Part shown: positions 56,530 to 64,000 of the stretch, piece by piece
Numbering within the stretch: the stretch's first letter is position 1
Layout: every line of letters begins with the position of its first letter
Assembly (NCBI GenBank): GCA_021845665.1
Contig: JAJZVO010000009.1
Span: 33,947-97,946 of the forward strand
Direction of reading: 5' to 3'
Length of the DNA stretch: 64,000 nucleotides
From: Bacteroidota bacterium
GTDB lineage: Bacteria > Bacteroidota > Ignavibacteria > Kryptoniales > JAKASW01
Notes under the pieces: model-generated
What the model saw: the letters and a program-made list of their open reading frames with translations, nothing else
Database searches by the model: none
Told to the model about the DNA's origin: nothing
Program-made: the position numbers and the translations under genes

Positions 56530-56853
56530 GTCATTTGTGAAAGTTTTTTAATCCTGCTTCCCAAAATCCCACTTCCGCACGACTGTCCGTACTCGGAAGC
56601 TGCGTCACTATTCTGTAAACAAATGACCCACTTCCCCCGCAACGGGAGACTCCCCAGACGCCAATCGTCATCCCTTCGTTACGAGACGGGCCAAAATTAG
56701 CCCCCCGAATCGGGCAACCATAGCCGGCGCTTCAAAGGATCGTCCGCTCTCTGACAATCAGCTTCCCTAATCTCCTATTGCATCGCTTGACGATAAGAAT
56801 TTTTGATGGATTGTTCCGACCACATTTATAGAGCATCGGTTTCCAGCGTCGCC

Positions 56854-58206
56854 CTAGTACGTAGGAAGATATTTCTGAAGTTCCCAGGGAGTCACTTCCA
56901 TCCTGTAGTCTTCCCACTCGAGCCGCTTTGCACTTATGAAGCGGTCGAAAATATGAGCGCCGAGTGCGTCTCGAACCACGATGTCCTTCTCAAGCTCATC
57001 GATCGCTTCGTCGAGTGAGCCCGGCAGCAGGTTCAGGGACGAACCGTGTTGGGAATCGGCCATTAGATACACGTTCTCTTCCGTCGCGTCGGGCACTTGG
57101 AGCTCCCTTCTTATACCGTCGAGACCCGCGGCGAGCATCACTGCGAAAGCGAGATAAGGATTGCAGCTCGGATCAGGACATCGCAATTCCAATCTCGTAG
57201 ACTCATGGGTATGAGCCCTCGGGATCCTGATCAGCGCGGAACGGTTAATCCTTCCCCAGCTGACGTAGACGGGCGCTTCGTATCCGGACACTAATCTCTT
57301 GTAGGAGTTCACGAGCGGCGCTAAGATGGCACACATTCCGCGCGCATGGGCCAGCTGCCCGGCAATGAAATGTTTCGCCACCTTTGAAAGCCCGTGCGAG
57401 TCGCCGGGATCGGAAAAAGCGTTCTTCCCGTTCGCTTTATATGTCAGACTCTGATGGACATGCATACCGCTCCCGCTTATACCGCGAATGGGCTTCGGCA
57501 TGAATGTCGCGTACAATCCCTTCTGCTGTGCCATGATCTTCACGAGGACCCGGAATGTTACTGCGTTGTCGGCAGTCTTAAGCGCGTCCGAATATCTGAA
57601 ATCTATCTCATGCTGACCGGTGGCGACCTCGTGATGCATTGCTTCGGCATCTATACCGAACGACGTCAGCGCTCCTGTCACCTGTCGCCACAGCCCTGTC
57701 GCCACCATGTCGGCAGGTTGATCGAAATAGCCCGACATGTCCTGCGGCCGCGGAGGGACCAGTCCACCTTCCGCCGAAGGTTTCAGGAGAAAGAACTCGA
57801 GTTCAGGCCCGGTATTGTAGACGTATCCCATTTTGTCGGCCTCCGCGACGACGCGTCCGAGCTGCGCGCGTGGATCGCCGACAAAAGGCTGACCGTCCGG
57901 AGTGTACACGTTGCAAATCAGTCTCGCGGTGGTCTCCTCACCCGAAAGCCACGGCAGCAACGCAAATGTCGACACGTCCGGCACGAGATACATGTCGCTC
58001 TCGGCAATCCGCGCAAAACCCTCGATTGAAGAACCATCAAACCAAATCCCATGGTTTAACGTGGAAGCAAGCTCTGACGTCGGGATGGTCACATTCTTCA
58101 CCGCACCCCCCACGTCTGTGAATTGAAGGTCAATGTATCTGACCCCCTTATCCTTGACTAGTCCGAGGAGTTTGTCTGCATCTATGTTTTTTATAAGATC
58201 TGTCAT
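56854..58206 (-). CDS. glnA: Glutamine synthetase type I (alpha-like)
   Basis: 450 residues. Beta-grasp FTDVGGAVKNVTIP, WFDGSSIEGF, the catalytic text GPELEFFLL, HHEVATGQHEIDF, GSGMHVHQSL and NRSALIRIPRA are intact. At 450 residues and without the NLYxLP adenylylation tyrosine (here SSLNLLPGSLDEA) it is the alpha type, regulated by feedback or protein contact rather than adenylylation. Its start overlaps the kinase... more exactly, its ATG shares ATGA with the stop region at 58203-58206, where the upstream kinase gene ends. Confidence 0.96.
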   Translation of the reverse strand: MTDLIKNIDADKLLGLVKDKGVRYIDLQFTDVGGAVKNVTIPTSELASTLNHGIWFDGSSIEGFARIAESDMYLVPDVSTFALLPWLSGEETTARLICNVYTPDGQPFVGDPRAQLGRVVAEADKMGYVYNTGPELEFFLLKPSAEGGLVPPRPQDMSGYFDQPADMVATGLWRQVTGALTSFGIDAEAMHHEVATGQHEIDFRYSDALKTADNAVTFRVLVKIMAQQKGLYATFMPKPIRGISGSGMHVHQSLTYKANGKNAFSDPGDSHGLSKVAKHFIAGQLAHARGMCAILAPLVNSYKRLVSGYEAPVYVSWGRINRSALIRIPRAHTHESTRLELRCPDPSCNPYLAFAVMLAAGLDGIRRELQVPDATEENVYLMADSQHGSSLNLLPGSLDEAIDELEKDIVVRDALGAHIFDRFISAKRLEWEDYRMEVTPWELQKYLPTY

Positions 58207-59174
58207 TTGTGAATTGCCTGAAGGACTAATGCGATAGCGATGATTGCAGCGAGAAGCAGGATGCCGGAAGCGACGGCTTTGAACCCGGACGACTTCCAGA
58301 AAGGAGTCCGGGACCCACCTGAAGGTTTTCGATCGAGTATTGAAAGATCGACAGCACCCGGGTTATCAATGTCGTTCATGAATTCGTGAAGGTTCGCATA
58401 GCGTTCTTCAGGCTCGCGCTCGAGACACTTCGCCGCCACCGCGGCCAATTGCGGCGATACTCCCGGCTGTACGCGGTCCAGGCGCGGGATCGCTCCCTTG
58501 AGATGCTGTGCCATCACAGCCAGGTTATTGTCCCCGGTAAACGGAGGCGCACCTGCAAGAAGTTCGTAGAGCATCGTTCCGACAGCATAGATATCGGTCC
58601 GCTGATCGCCCCGGTGGCCCTCGATCTGTTCCGGCGCCATGTAATCCGGAGTGCCCGCAGCGCTGCTCAGATTAGCATAGGTTACGCGGTGGGCGGCCTT
58701 TGTCAGCGCTAATCCAAAATCCAGGATTACCGGCTGACCATCCGATGTAATGAGGATGTTCTCCGGCTTCAGGTCCCTGTGTATAATTCCGTGATCGTGG
58801 CAATGAGCCAGTCCATCGGCAATCTTCCTGATGAGTCCCACTGCTTCCTCCTGAGGAAGCGGCGCAGACTTTCGTATCAGGTCGCGCATCGACTCGCCGT
58901 CCACCAGCTCGGTGACAAGATACGGCGTATTGTTGTAGGTACCTGAGCCGAGGCCTCGTTGAATCGCCGGATGACTCAGCGTGCGCATTACTTCCAGCTC
59001 ACGCTGAAATCTCTCATACTGTGCCGGATCCCCGATGGACATGACGTCGGGAACCTTCAGGACAATTTCCCTTCCGGCAAGCAGGTCGTAAGCACGGTAA
59101 ATATCGCTCATGCCACCCCTGGCAATATGAGCCCGAATCTGAAAGTGATCGAACTGGTCACCTATCTGCAGCAT
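58203..59174 (-). CDS. Membrane-anchored Ser/Thr protein kinase (PknB-like)
   Basis: 323 residues. Kinase domain ~8-270: glycine loop IARGGMSDIYRAYD, ATP lysine K40 (IVLKVP), catalytic HRDLKPEN (D134), DFG at 152, activation segment ending GTPDYMAPEQIEG. A single membrane helix lies at the C-terminus (~300-320), with no extracellular sensor after it. The stop overlaps the glnA start by four bases, so the kinase and glutamine synthetase are translationally coupled. Its target may be a product of this operon, which is inference. Confidence 0.93.
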   Translation of the reverse strand: MLQIGDQFDHFQIRAHIARGGMSDIYRAYDLLAGREIVLKVPDVMSIGDPAQYERFQRELEVMRTLSHPAIQRGLGSGTYNNTPYLVTELVDGESMRDLIRKSAPLPQEEAVGLIRKIADGLAHCHDHGIIHRDLKPENILITSDGQPVILDFGLALTKAAHRVTYANLSSAAGTPDYMAPEQIEGHRGDQRTDIYAVGTMLYELLAGAPPFTGDNNLAVMAQHLKGAIPRLDRVQPGVSPQLAAVAAKCLEREPEERYANLHEFMNDIDNPGAVDLSILDRKPSGGSRTPFWKSSGFKAVASGILLLAAIIAIALVLQAIHK

Positions 59175-59630
59175 TCAGGAACCCGACATTGTGGTATTTG
59201 ATAAATTTCGTTGGAATGATAAGCGCGAGACGCACCATACTCCCGATAAATTTCTTTGAATCCAATAATTCTACTCAAGAATTCGCTCAAATGCAACGAA
59301 TTGAAAGGATATACTGCCGTAGAATTCCTTCTTCAATTTCTTGAACCTCCTTTTCGAAGAATCCATAATCGTATTTACGTGCCCGGTCATCAGTCATTTC
59401 GTGAACTCCATTTCTCCGGCAGACCGCCTCACCCGGACATTCACAAGCCGCTTCCGAAGAGAATCACAGAGAGAGAAAGGTGGACGTCCATCCCGTCCGC
59501 CAAACCTCCCTCTGTGTCCTCCGCGGAAAGCTTGGGAGAAAGCAGCTTTCTACAGTCACAACCGTACAGACATATCTTTGATATCCGTCTCATCGAACTT
59601 ACTGCTACATGCCACACTCTTTTCGAATTC
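59175..59630. other. Intergenic region between PP2C and kinase genes
   Basis: 456 bases without a gene. Bases ~59475-59530 hold a CACAGAG / CTCTGTGTCC pair of the same repeat kind as at 43391-43470, with an imperfect GGTGGACG/CGTCCGCC hairpin inside. Such a gap within an otherwise tight operon suggests a repeat insertion or an internal promoter. Confidence 0.5.
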
Positions 59631-60521
59631 CTAACGCTTCAACTTCCGGAAAAATCGGGAGAGCGACATATCGCTGCCAGGCGCGGCTGTTGTTTTTCCC
59701 GCGACAAGGCGCCTGAAATGGAGCGCGACAATGGATAAATTATCATCGCTGTCCCGGTCCATGGCCGTCAGAAAGACTCGGTGGCAGAGATCTTCGAGAT
59801 CACGCGACAAATTCGCGAGTTCACCGAATTCTTCATCCTGGATAACGGACCAGACGCCGTCCGTGCAGAGTATAACCTTGTCGCCGTCCTGCACCTGAAT
59901 CTTGAAAACATCAGGCTGAACAAAAAGCTCGAGGCCGAGGCACCTGTTCAATACAGACCGCTGGCTGTGTGTTCGAAGTTTGGTTGGAGACAGCACCTTC
60001 ATCCGCACTAGCTCGGCGACACGAGTGTGGTCGTTTGTCAGACATCTTGTCCTTCCTTCTCTGACAAGGTAGGCGCGCGAATCTCCGACATGCCCGACAT
60101 AAAGACTACACCCGATAACACCGACTGCAGTGAGCGTCGTTCCCATCCTCCCAGCACCGAGAACGTGCGCGGTCTGGTACACGCTCAGATTGGCATTCTG
60201 AATGGCGACACGGAACCTCTGTAGCGGAGATACTCCATTCGCCGCGTAATAAGTGTCAAAGAACGTCTGCAATGCAAGCGTGCTCGCAATACCGCCGTGA
60301 GCGAAGCCTCCCATCCCGTCCGCAATGCCGTACACATAGCCAGAAGCCGGACCGGTCGCCGGATCACAGAGCATTACCGCATCTTGATTATCGGGGCGCA
60401 CTTTCCCGACATGGCTCAAACTGTAAGACAATATGTCGCTTCCTTCGGTTGACGGCACGAAAATATTCTCAGGACAATCGGGGGACGGAAAGAGAGCGGG
60501 CATCTCTACGCCCTCTCTCAT
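59631..60521 (-). CDS. PP2C-family Ser/Thr protein phosphatase
   Basis: 296 residues; an ATG at 60503 has the better ribosome site (GAGGG) and would drop six residues. The PP2C metal-binding set is complete: VRPDNQDA (D47), GIADGMGG (D68), HVGDSRAYL, LCTDGVW (D221) and DSDDNLSIV (D260). It is soluble, with no membrane segment. It faces the kinase in the same operon, forming a reversible phosphorylation pair. A PP2C enzyme (PphA) is known to dephosphorylate PII in cyanobacteria, which makes its PII-like neighbour a candidate substrate. Confidence 0.93.
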   Translation of the reverse strand: MREGVEMPALFPSPDCPENIFVPSTEGSDILSYSLSHVGKVRPDNQDAVMLCDPATGPASGYVYGIADGMGGFAHGGIASTLALQTFFDTYYAANGVSPLQRFRVAIQNANLSVYQTAHVLGAGRMGTTLTAVGVIGCSLYVGHVGDSRAYLVREGRTRCLTNDHTRVAELVRMKVLSPTKLRTHSQRSVLNRCLGLELFVQPDVFKIQVQDGDKVILCTDGVWSVIQDEEFGELANLSRDLEDLCHRVFLTAMDRDSDDNLSIVALHFRRLVAGKTTAAPGSDMSLSRFFRKLKR

Positions 60522-60543
60522 TTTCCGTCCACTGTTGATTCAG

Positions 60544-62091
60544 CTACTTGTTTGCACCCGACAGTTGCTCCACAGAAGCGACCGAAGGCAAAATTGCCCT
60601 GCCGGCCTTCCGGCTGTTCAATACCAAATAGCCCACACTGACGAGCGTCCAACCGCCGGTAATGTATAGGGCCATCTTTGTCGCATCCTGCGAGACTCCT
60701 GGAGTACCGAGCCCGATGAGAACTACCGCGATAAGCATTGCGATATTCCCGAGGAGGCCGATTATCGGGACGATTGCATGTTTTACGCCATGGAATTCTG
60801 AACGGCCGGCGAAGGTGACGAACGTGAAGAAACATATCAGGCCGTACAGGGCGAATGTCCCAATGTTGGAGACGAGGGTTATGCCCGTAAGCGCCGTTAC
60901 ACTGAGAACGCCGATGCTGCCGATAACGGCGGAGACGATAACGAGGAGCCAGACGCCGACATGCGGAGTAGCGTGTCTCGGATGGAGCGCACCGAGAACA
61001 CCCGGCATCTCCTTGTCCTGGGCAATCGCGAAGCTCACCCGCACGCCGGTGTTGATTGCAGCAAGCGTGGTTCCTAGTACCGCGAGGCCGACGGTTAAAG
61101 CGACGACTATCATAAGGGCGAATCCGTTCCCTCCAAGCATCGCGTTGCCGATCAACTTCGTCAGATCTCCGATCGGGGCGCCTGAGGCGGCCGCGGCGGC
61201 CATCCCGGTTAGTTTCGTACCATTTGATCCGACGTAGACCAACTTGTTGCTCACTGCATAGTTTGCCGCAAAATACTCGAACAGGTATGCGAACAATCCC
61301 TGTATGACGAGAGAAAGTATGACGCCACGCGGGATGTCGCGTTTCGGGTTGATCGCTTCCCCAGCCAGAGAGGTGGAAGATTCAAAGCCGACCAGTATCA
61401 GGATTGCTATCGTGGATTGAAAGAGCATAGCCGAAAGATTATGAGGAATCAGGATAGATGAGGCGGACGGATATGCCCAGTGGGTGGCATGCAGCGGATT
61501 CTCGACACGAAATAGTATCGCCAAAACGCTAAACCCGATGAGCGAAACCAGTTGGACGACGTTTATTGCAATTGCAACATTAGTCGACCCAGTTATCCCC
61601 CGCACCGCGATGAAGCCCACGAAGAGCGCGAAGGATACAGCTATCAGGATCTGCACCGGGACTGAGAGGGGCACATTGAATTCGCCGCATATATATGTAA
61701 CAAGTGTTGCCATCATCGCCACCATGACACCGGGATAGACCCAATAATAAAGATGGGCGGCCCAGCCGGTCACGAATTTCGCGAGCCTGGCAAAACGTTT
61801 GTGAGACGCTTTCTCGCGGTCGAGGAAGGCCCGCTCTGCGAAATAATAGGAGCCTCCTGCCCCGGCATCCGGATAACGCCGCGCCATCTGAGAAAAGGAG
61901 TATGCCGTTAGAAATGCGACGATCAACGCCGCAAGGATACCGCTCCACATATCGGTCGCGCCTCCGGTATTTGAAGCCTGAAGCTGGTAAGTGATCCAAA
62001 GAAACGCACCAGGCGCAATCAGCGCCATCGCATTGACGGTAACGCCGGTCAGTCCCAGCGTCTTCTTCATAGTTGTCTTCTCGTCTGCCAT
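60544..62091 (-). CDS. APC-superfamily amino-acid permease
   Basis: 515 residues with about 12-13 membrane segments. The first helices carry GLTGVTVNAMALIAPGAFLW, a typical APC TM1 with the unwound Gly-rich turn, and YSFSQMARRYPDAGAGGSYY in TM3 region. The substrate is probably an amino acid or amine, unspecified. It lies between the porin and the phosphatase in the nitrogen operon, so it may supply glutamate, glutamine or another nitrogen source. Confidence 0.88.
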   Translation of the reverse strand: MADEKTTMKKTLGLTGVTVNAMALIAPGAFLWITYQLQASNTGGATDMWSGILAALIVAFLTAYSFSQMARRYPDAGAGGSYYFAERAFLDREKASHKRFARLAKFVTGWAAHLYYWVYPGVMVAMMATLVTYICGEFNVPLSVPVQILIAVSFALFVGFIAVRGITGSTNVAIAINVVQLVSLIGFSVLAILFRVENPLHATHWAYPSASSILIPHNLSAMLFQSTIAILILVGFESSTSLAGEAINPKRDIPRGVILSLVIQGLFAYLFEYFAANYAVSNKLVYVGSNGTKLTGMAAAAASGAPIGDLTKLIGNAMLGGNGFALMIVVALTVGLAVLGTTLAAINTGVRVSFAIAQDKEMPGVLGALHPRHATPHVGVWLLVIVSAVIGSIGVLSVTALTGITLVSNIGTFALYGLICFFTFVTFAGRSEFHGVKHAIVPIIGLLGNIAMLIAVVLIGLGTPGVSQDATKMALYITGGWTLVSVGYLVLNSRKAGRAILPSVASVEQLSGANK

Positions 62092-62131
62092 GTTATTCTC
62101 CTCAATGATTTAAATAGCCGTTAACGTGTCG

Positions 62132-62249
62132 CTAGTGCCCATCCAACTATCATTTGCTAACTTGGTCCCGCCAAAAGCGGGCGGGATGCTCATTCCAACA
62201 ATAATTTTACCTGCACGTTGTTTGGTAAAATTGGTTGGAATGGCACTAG
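62132..62249. repeat. 118-bp palindromic element (MITE- or REP-like)
   Basis: Terminal arms CTAGTGCCCATCCAAC (62132-62147) and GTTGGAATGGCACTAG (62234-62249) pair at 14 of 16 bases. Inside lie a nested hairpin CATTCCAAC (62191-62199) with GTTGGAATG (62234-62242), continued by AATTTTACC (62203-62211) with GGTAAAATT (62224-62232), and a small GC hairpin CCCGC-CAAAA-GCGGG near 62167-62181. It fills the gap between the porin stop and the permease start. It has no coding capacity. It may be a non-autonomous insertion or a structured RNA in the operon transcript. Confidence 0.65.
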
Positions 62250-62255
62250 TAGTTT

Positions 62256-63377
62256 TCAAAATGTCGAAATGAGACCCACAAGGATCGTCGGTTGAGACGT
62301 CCTTGTAAAATCTGTGGCAGATATTGAGCTTGCCGAAAGGAACGCGTTGCCGTTCGCAAAGTCGTCCCGTCCTTCGATCCGGACGATCAGCGGACTCCAA
62401 GGACGGTATTCGTATGTCAGAGTGACTTCCTTCAAAGTGGCCCTGGGTATTGTCAGGCCGGTTGTGTAGCCGAGCGGGTCGTAGTAGACTTCGCCGCGTA
62501 GGGCGAGATCCGATTTCGAGGTGAGATTGTATTTCGCGTAAAGCGCGATGCCCTTCCATGTTCCCAGCACACCGCCGATTCGCTCTTCCCCGAAGACCCC
62601 GTCGGCCGCTAGTGACAGATTGTCATCGAGCGACTGCGAAAGGATGATCTCCGCGAGATTCGTCTTTCCGTATTCTGCACCCAGAGGCTGTTCGAACCCG
62701 CTCATGCCATTCACAACAAGTGTGGTGGTAGATGTGGGCGAATAAGTAAGTCCTAGGGCAACAGTCTTTGACCTGTTGATACTTACAACCGAATTCCAGT
62801 CGTTCACCAAATAAACGGCGGCGGTAAAATTACCCGTGAATGAGTAAGTGGCTCTTATCCCCTCGTGATAATACGGGATCGCGTAGGCGAACGAGAACGA
62901 GCGGCTGTAATTCCAGTTGCCGTTCGACTCTATGACCTCATTGCCCATGAGGGTCACGAACTTTCCGACGTCTACCGTTAATCCCGACCCGACAGGCAAC
63001 ACCGTTTCGATATAAGCCTGTTCCACCAGGTCCAATGTACTCGTCATCGGTGATGTAGCCCCGGTCAATGGATTCAAAAGGCCTTGTACCACATCGTTAG
63101 CTGTCCCGAATCCCAGGTCTAGGCGGAATCCGACAGGTTTGGCCGTTTCCTGTAAAGTCAGCTTTGCAAGATTGAGGCTGAACTGATTTTCGTAGATATC
63201 GAAATTCCTGAACTGGTTCAATTGGTTTGAAGGGCTGTTGAAGTTCTTGCTATAGTAGACGTCAACCAGGCCACTCCACGAAAAGGACTGGGTTGACGCT
63301 GAATCGGCTGCTGATGCGGCCGTCGCAGTGAAGATGATCGCAAAAAGCAGCGCCGAAAGCCATACGTGGTTTCTCAT
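62256..63377 (-). CDS. Outer-membrane beta-barrel porin (BBP2/DUF1597-like)
   Basis: 373 residues. Signal peptide MRNHVWLSALLFAIIFTATA ending near ASAAD. The mature protein begins FSWSGLVDVYYSKNFNSPSN and shows about 16 short alternating strands, finishing with the aromatic TILVGLISTF. VDVGKFVTLMGNEVIESNGN is typical of the BBP2 barrel family. Its start overlaps the PII-like stop by four bases, tying it to the nitrogen operon, so it may be the outer-membrane entry for an organic nitrogen source. Selectivity is unknown. Confidence 0.85.
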   Translation of the reverse strand: MRNHVWLSALLFAIIFTATAASAADSASTQSFSWSGLVDVYYSKNFNSPSNQLNQFRNFDIYENQFSLNLAKLTLQETAKPVGFRLDLGFGTANDVVQGLLNPLTGATSPMTSTLDLVEQAYIETVLPVGSGLTVDVGKFVTLMGNEVIESNGNWNYSRSFSFAYAIPYYHEGIRATYSFTGNFTAAVYLVNDWNSVVSINRSKTVALGLTYSPTSTTTLVVNGMSGFEQPLGAEYGKTNLAEIILSQSLDDNLSLAADGVFGEERIGGVLGTWKGIALYAKYNLTSKSDLALRGEVYYDPLGYTTGLTIPRATLKEVTLTYEYRPWSPLIVRIEGRDDFANGNAFLSASSISATDFTRTSQPTILVGLISTF

Positions 63378-63721
63378 CTATGCTCCTCAGCTAAATCGAA
63401 GAAACCCGCCGCTTCCAGTCTGACGACGTGCTCGATGGATATCGAAGACTCGTTTGTGGTTCTGGCTTCTCCACCTTCTCCCGCGGATAGAAGCATCGCT
63501 GCCACTCCATCTGCGATGTCGTCCGGTACGGCGACGCTAACCTTAGCACGCGGATGTCCCGATGATTCCGACTCAGTAGCTTGTCCGCTGATGCCGCGAA
63601 TGAAGTGCTCCTGCTTTTCTCCAACTTCACCGATTCTAAGCGTTCTGACCCCCAAGTCGCGTAAAGCGTCCCTTAGGTCCCCGATTGCTCCTCTATCGAC
63701 TATCACCTCTACCAATTTCAT
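63374..63721 (-). CDS. PII-like signal protein lacking canonical T-loop tyrosine
   Basis: 115 residues, the PII length. It begins MKLVEVIVDRGAIGDLRDAL, with VSVAVPDD and VVRLEAAG matching the PII beta-alpha-beta repeats. The T-loop (36-59) reads EHFIRGISGQATESESSG: the RGxxY tyrosine used for uridylylation is missing and a Ser-rich stretch stands there. The B-loop lacks the GDGK text. It therefore probably cannot be controlled by GlnD, and may instead be phosphorylated or only bind ligand. It is first in an operon with porin, APC permease, PP2C, kinase and glnA. Confidence 0.8.
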   Translation of the reverse strand: MKLVEVIVDRGAIGDLRDALRDLGVRTLRIGEVGEKQEHFIRGISGQATESESSGHPRAKVSVAVPDDIADGVAAMLLSAGEGGEARTTNESSISIEHVVRLEAAGFFDLAEEHR

Positions 63722-63804
63722 TTCCTCATCTCTCCAATCTCTCTTAACTATATTTAGAAAATAGATCTGTTTCTTTAGAAATATAAGCTATATCGTCTCA
63801 TTGG

Positions 63805-63840
63805 TATTATTAATTAATAATATCTGCCCGACTATGTCAA
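63805..63840 (-). promoter_or_regulatory. Probable promoter of the PII operon with AT-rich palindrome
   Basis: Minus strand -35 TTGACA (63840-63835) with a -10-like TTAATT or TAATTA at 17-18 bases spacing. The -10 area is inside a perfect 18-bp palindrome TATTATTAATTAATAATA (63805-63822), which could be an operator or simply AT-rich promoter DNA. Confidence 0.45.
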
Positions 63841-63873
63841 GCAAATAAAGTGAAATCTTTGCTAACCCTAAGA

Positions 63874-64000
63874 ATCGAGTAGGAGGCGGGATTCCACCCG
63901 CCGTCCTCTCACACCACCGTACGTACGGTTGCAGATTGCCAAGCACGAGCTTCGTCCAGTCCTCGGTCCATCAGTTTACGCGCTCGCGTGTAAGGCCGCT
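63874..64000 (-). mobile_element. 3' end of a group II intron (domains V-VI), rest beyond the window
   Basis: Read on the minus strand, CCGTACGTACGG (63928-63917), GGTGTGAGAGGACGG, a GC stem GGCGGG-TGGAAT-CCCGCC closed by AGGA/TCCT, then A-CTCGAT. The order and the unpaired A seven bases from the end fit domain V, domain VI with branch-point A, and the 3' terminus of Bacteroidota-type group II introns as I know them. The intron would end at 63874. The reverse-transcriptase gene, if any, lies outside the window. Confidence 0.6.

Larger units (their letters stand above)
56213..56853. other. Intergenic region between glnA and the pectin locus
   Basis: 641 bases without a gene. The left part carries the operator (56466-56496) and promoter (56501-56529) of the DUF4861/TonB operon and a leader of about 250 bases. 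The right part is the 3' flank of glnA; I see no strong terminator hairpin there. Confidence 0.6.

Overview
The window reads as one contig of a Gram-negative bacterium of the Bacteroidota/Ignavibacteriota (FCB) type. Three secreted proteins end in the 'NYPNPFNPxT' sorting domain of the type IX secretion system. There are also a PorV/PorQ-like protein, a TonB-dependent receptor with a carboxypeptidase-like N-terminal domain, and lipoprotein-export ABC genes. The style of the sorting domain and the roughly even base composition suggest an Ignavibacteria-like lineage. No rRNA or tRNA gene is visible, so placement is an inference.

Layout. (1) 1-1545, minus: kduD (cut by the window edge), kduI and kdgF, which process unsaturated galacturonate. 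(2) 1.75-4.07 kb: bacteriohemerythrin, a decayed second hemerythrin, and a B12-binding radical SAM protein. (3) 4.3-10.5 kb, plus: a TetR-controlled operon of tetR, LolA-like protein, two FtsX-type permeases, ABC ATPase and an outer-membrane barrel. The promoter and a perfect 24-bp operator are visible. (4) 10.5-18.7 kb, minus: BNR-repeat lipoprotein, Dph6-like PP-loop ATPase, gltD-gltB. (5) 19.1-56.5 kb, all minus: a large pectin-utilisation locus. It holds uxaE, exuT, three GH28 enzymes, a PL9 lyase, two giant T9SS repeat proteins, two esterases, CE8 pectinesterase, GH43, kdgK, eda, a LacI regulator, uxaC, a DUF4350-like protein, GH105, a PorV/surface-protein/TonB trio and DUF4861. (6) 56.8-63.7 kb, minus: an operon of a PII-like protein, a porin, an APC permease, a PP2C phosphatase, a Ser/Thr kinase and glutamine synthetase. 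(7) The last ~127 bases look like the 3' end of a group II intron.

How it works together. T9SS-exported PL9 and GH28, with the pectinesterase and acetylesterases, would open homogalacturonan outside or at the cell surface. TonB/PorV components would import oligomers. Periplasmic GH28, GH105, GH43 and DUF4861 would finish them. ExuT would import uronates. Saturated galacturonate would go through UxaC and UxaE. Unsaturated galacturonate would go through KdgF, KduI and KduD. Both routes feed KdgK and Eda. UxuA and UxuB are not in the window.

The two observations I rate highest are these. First, a shared LacI-type operator with near-identical promoter architecture lies upstream of the DUF4861/TonB operon and the pectinesterase operon, with a related site in front of the lacI gene. 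Second, the nitrogen operon packs a PII-like protein without the canonical uridylylation tyrosine together with a kinase and phosphatase pair and glutamine synthetase.
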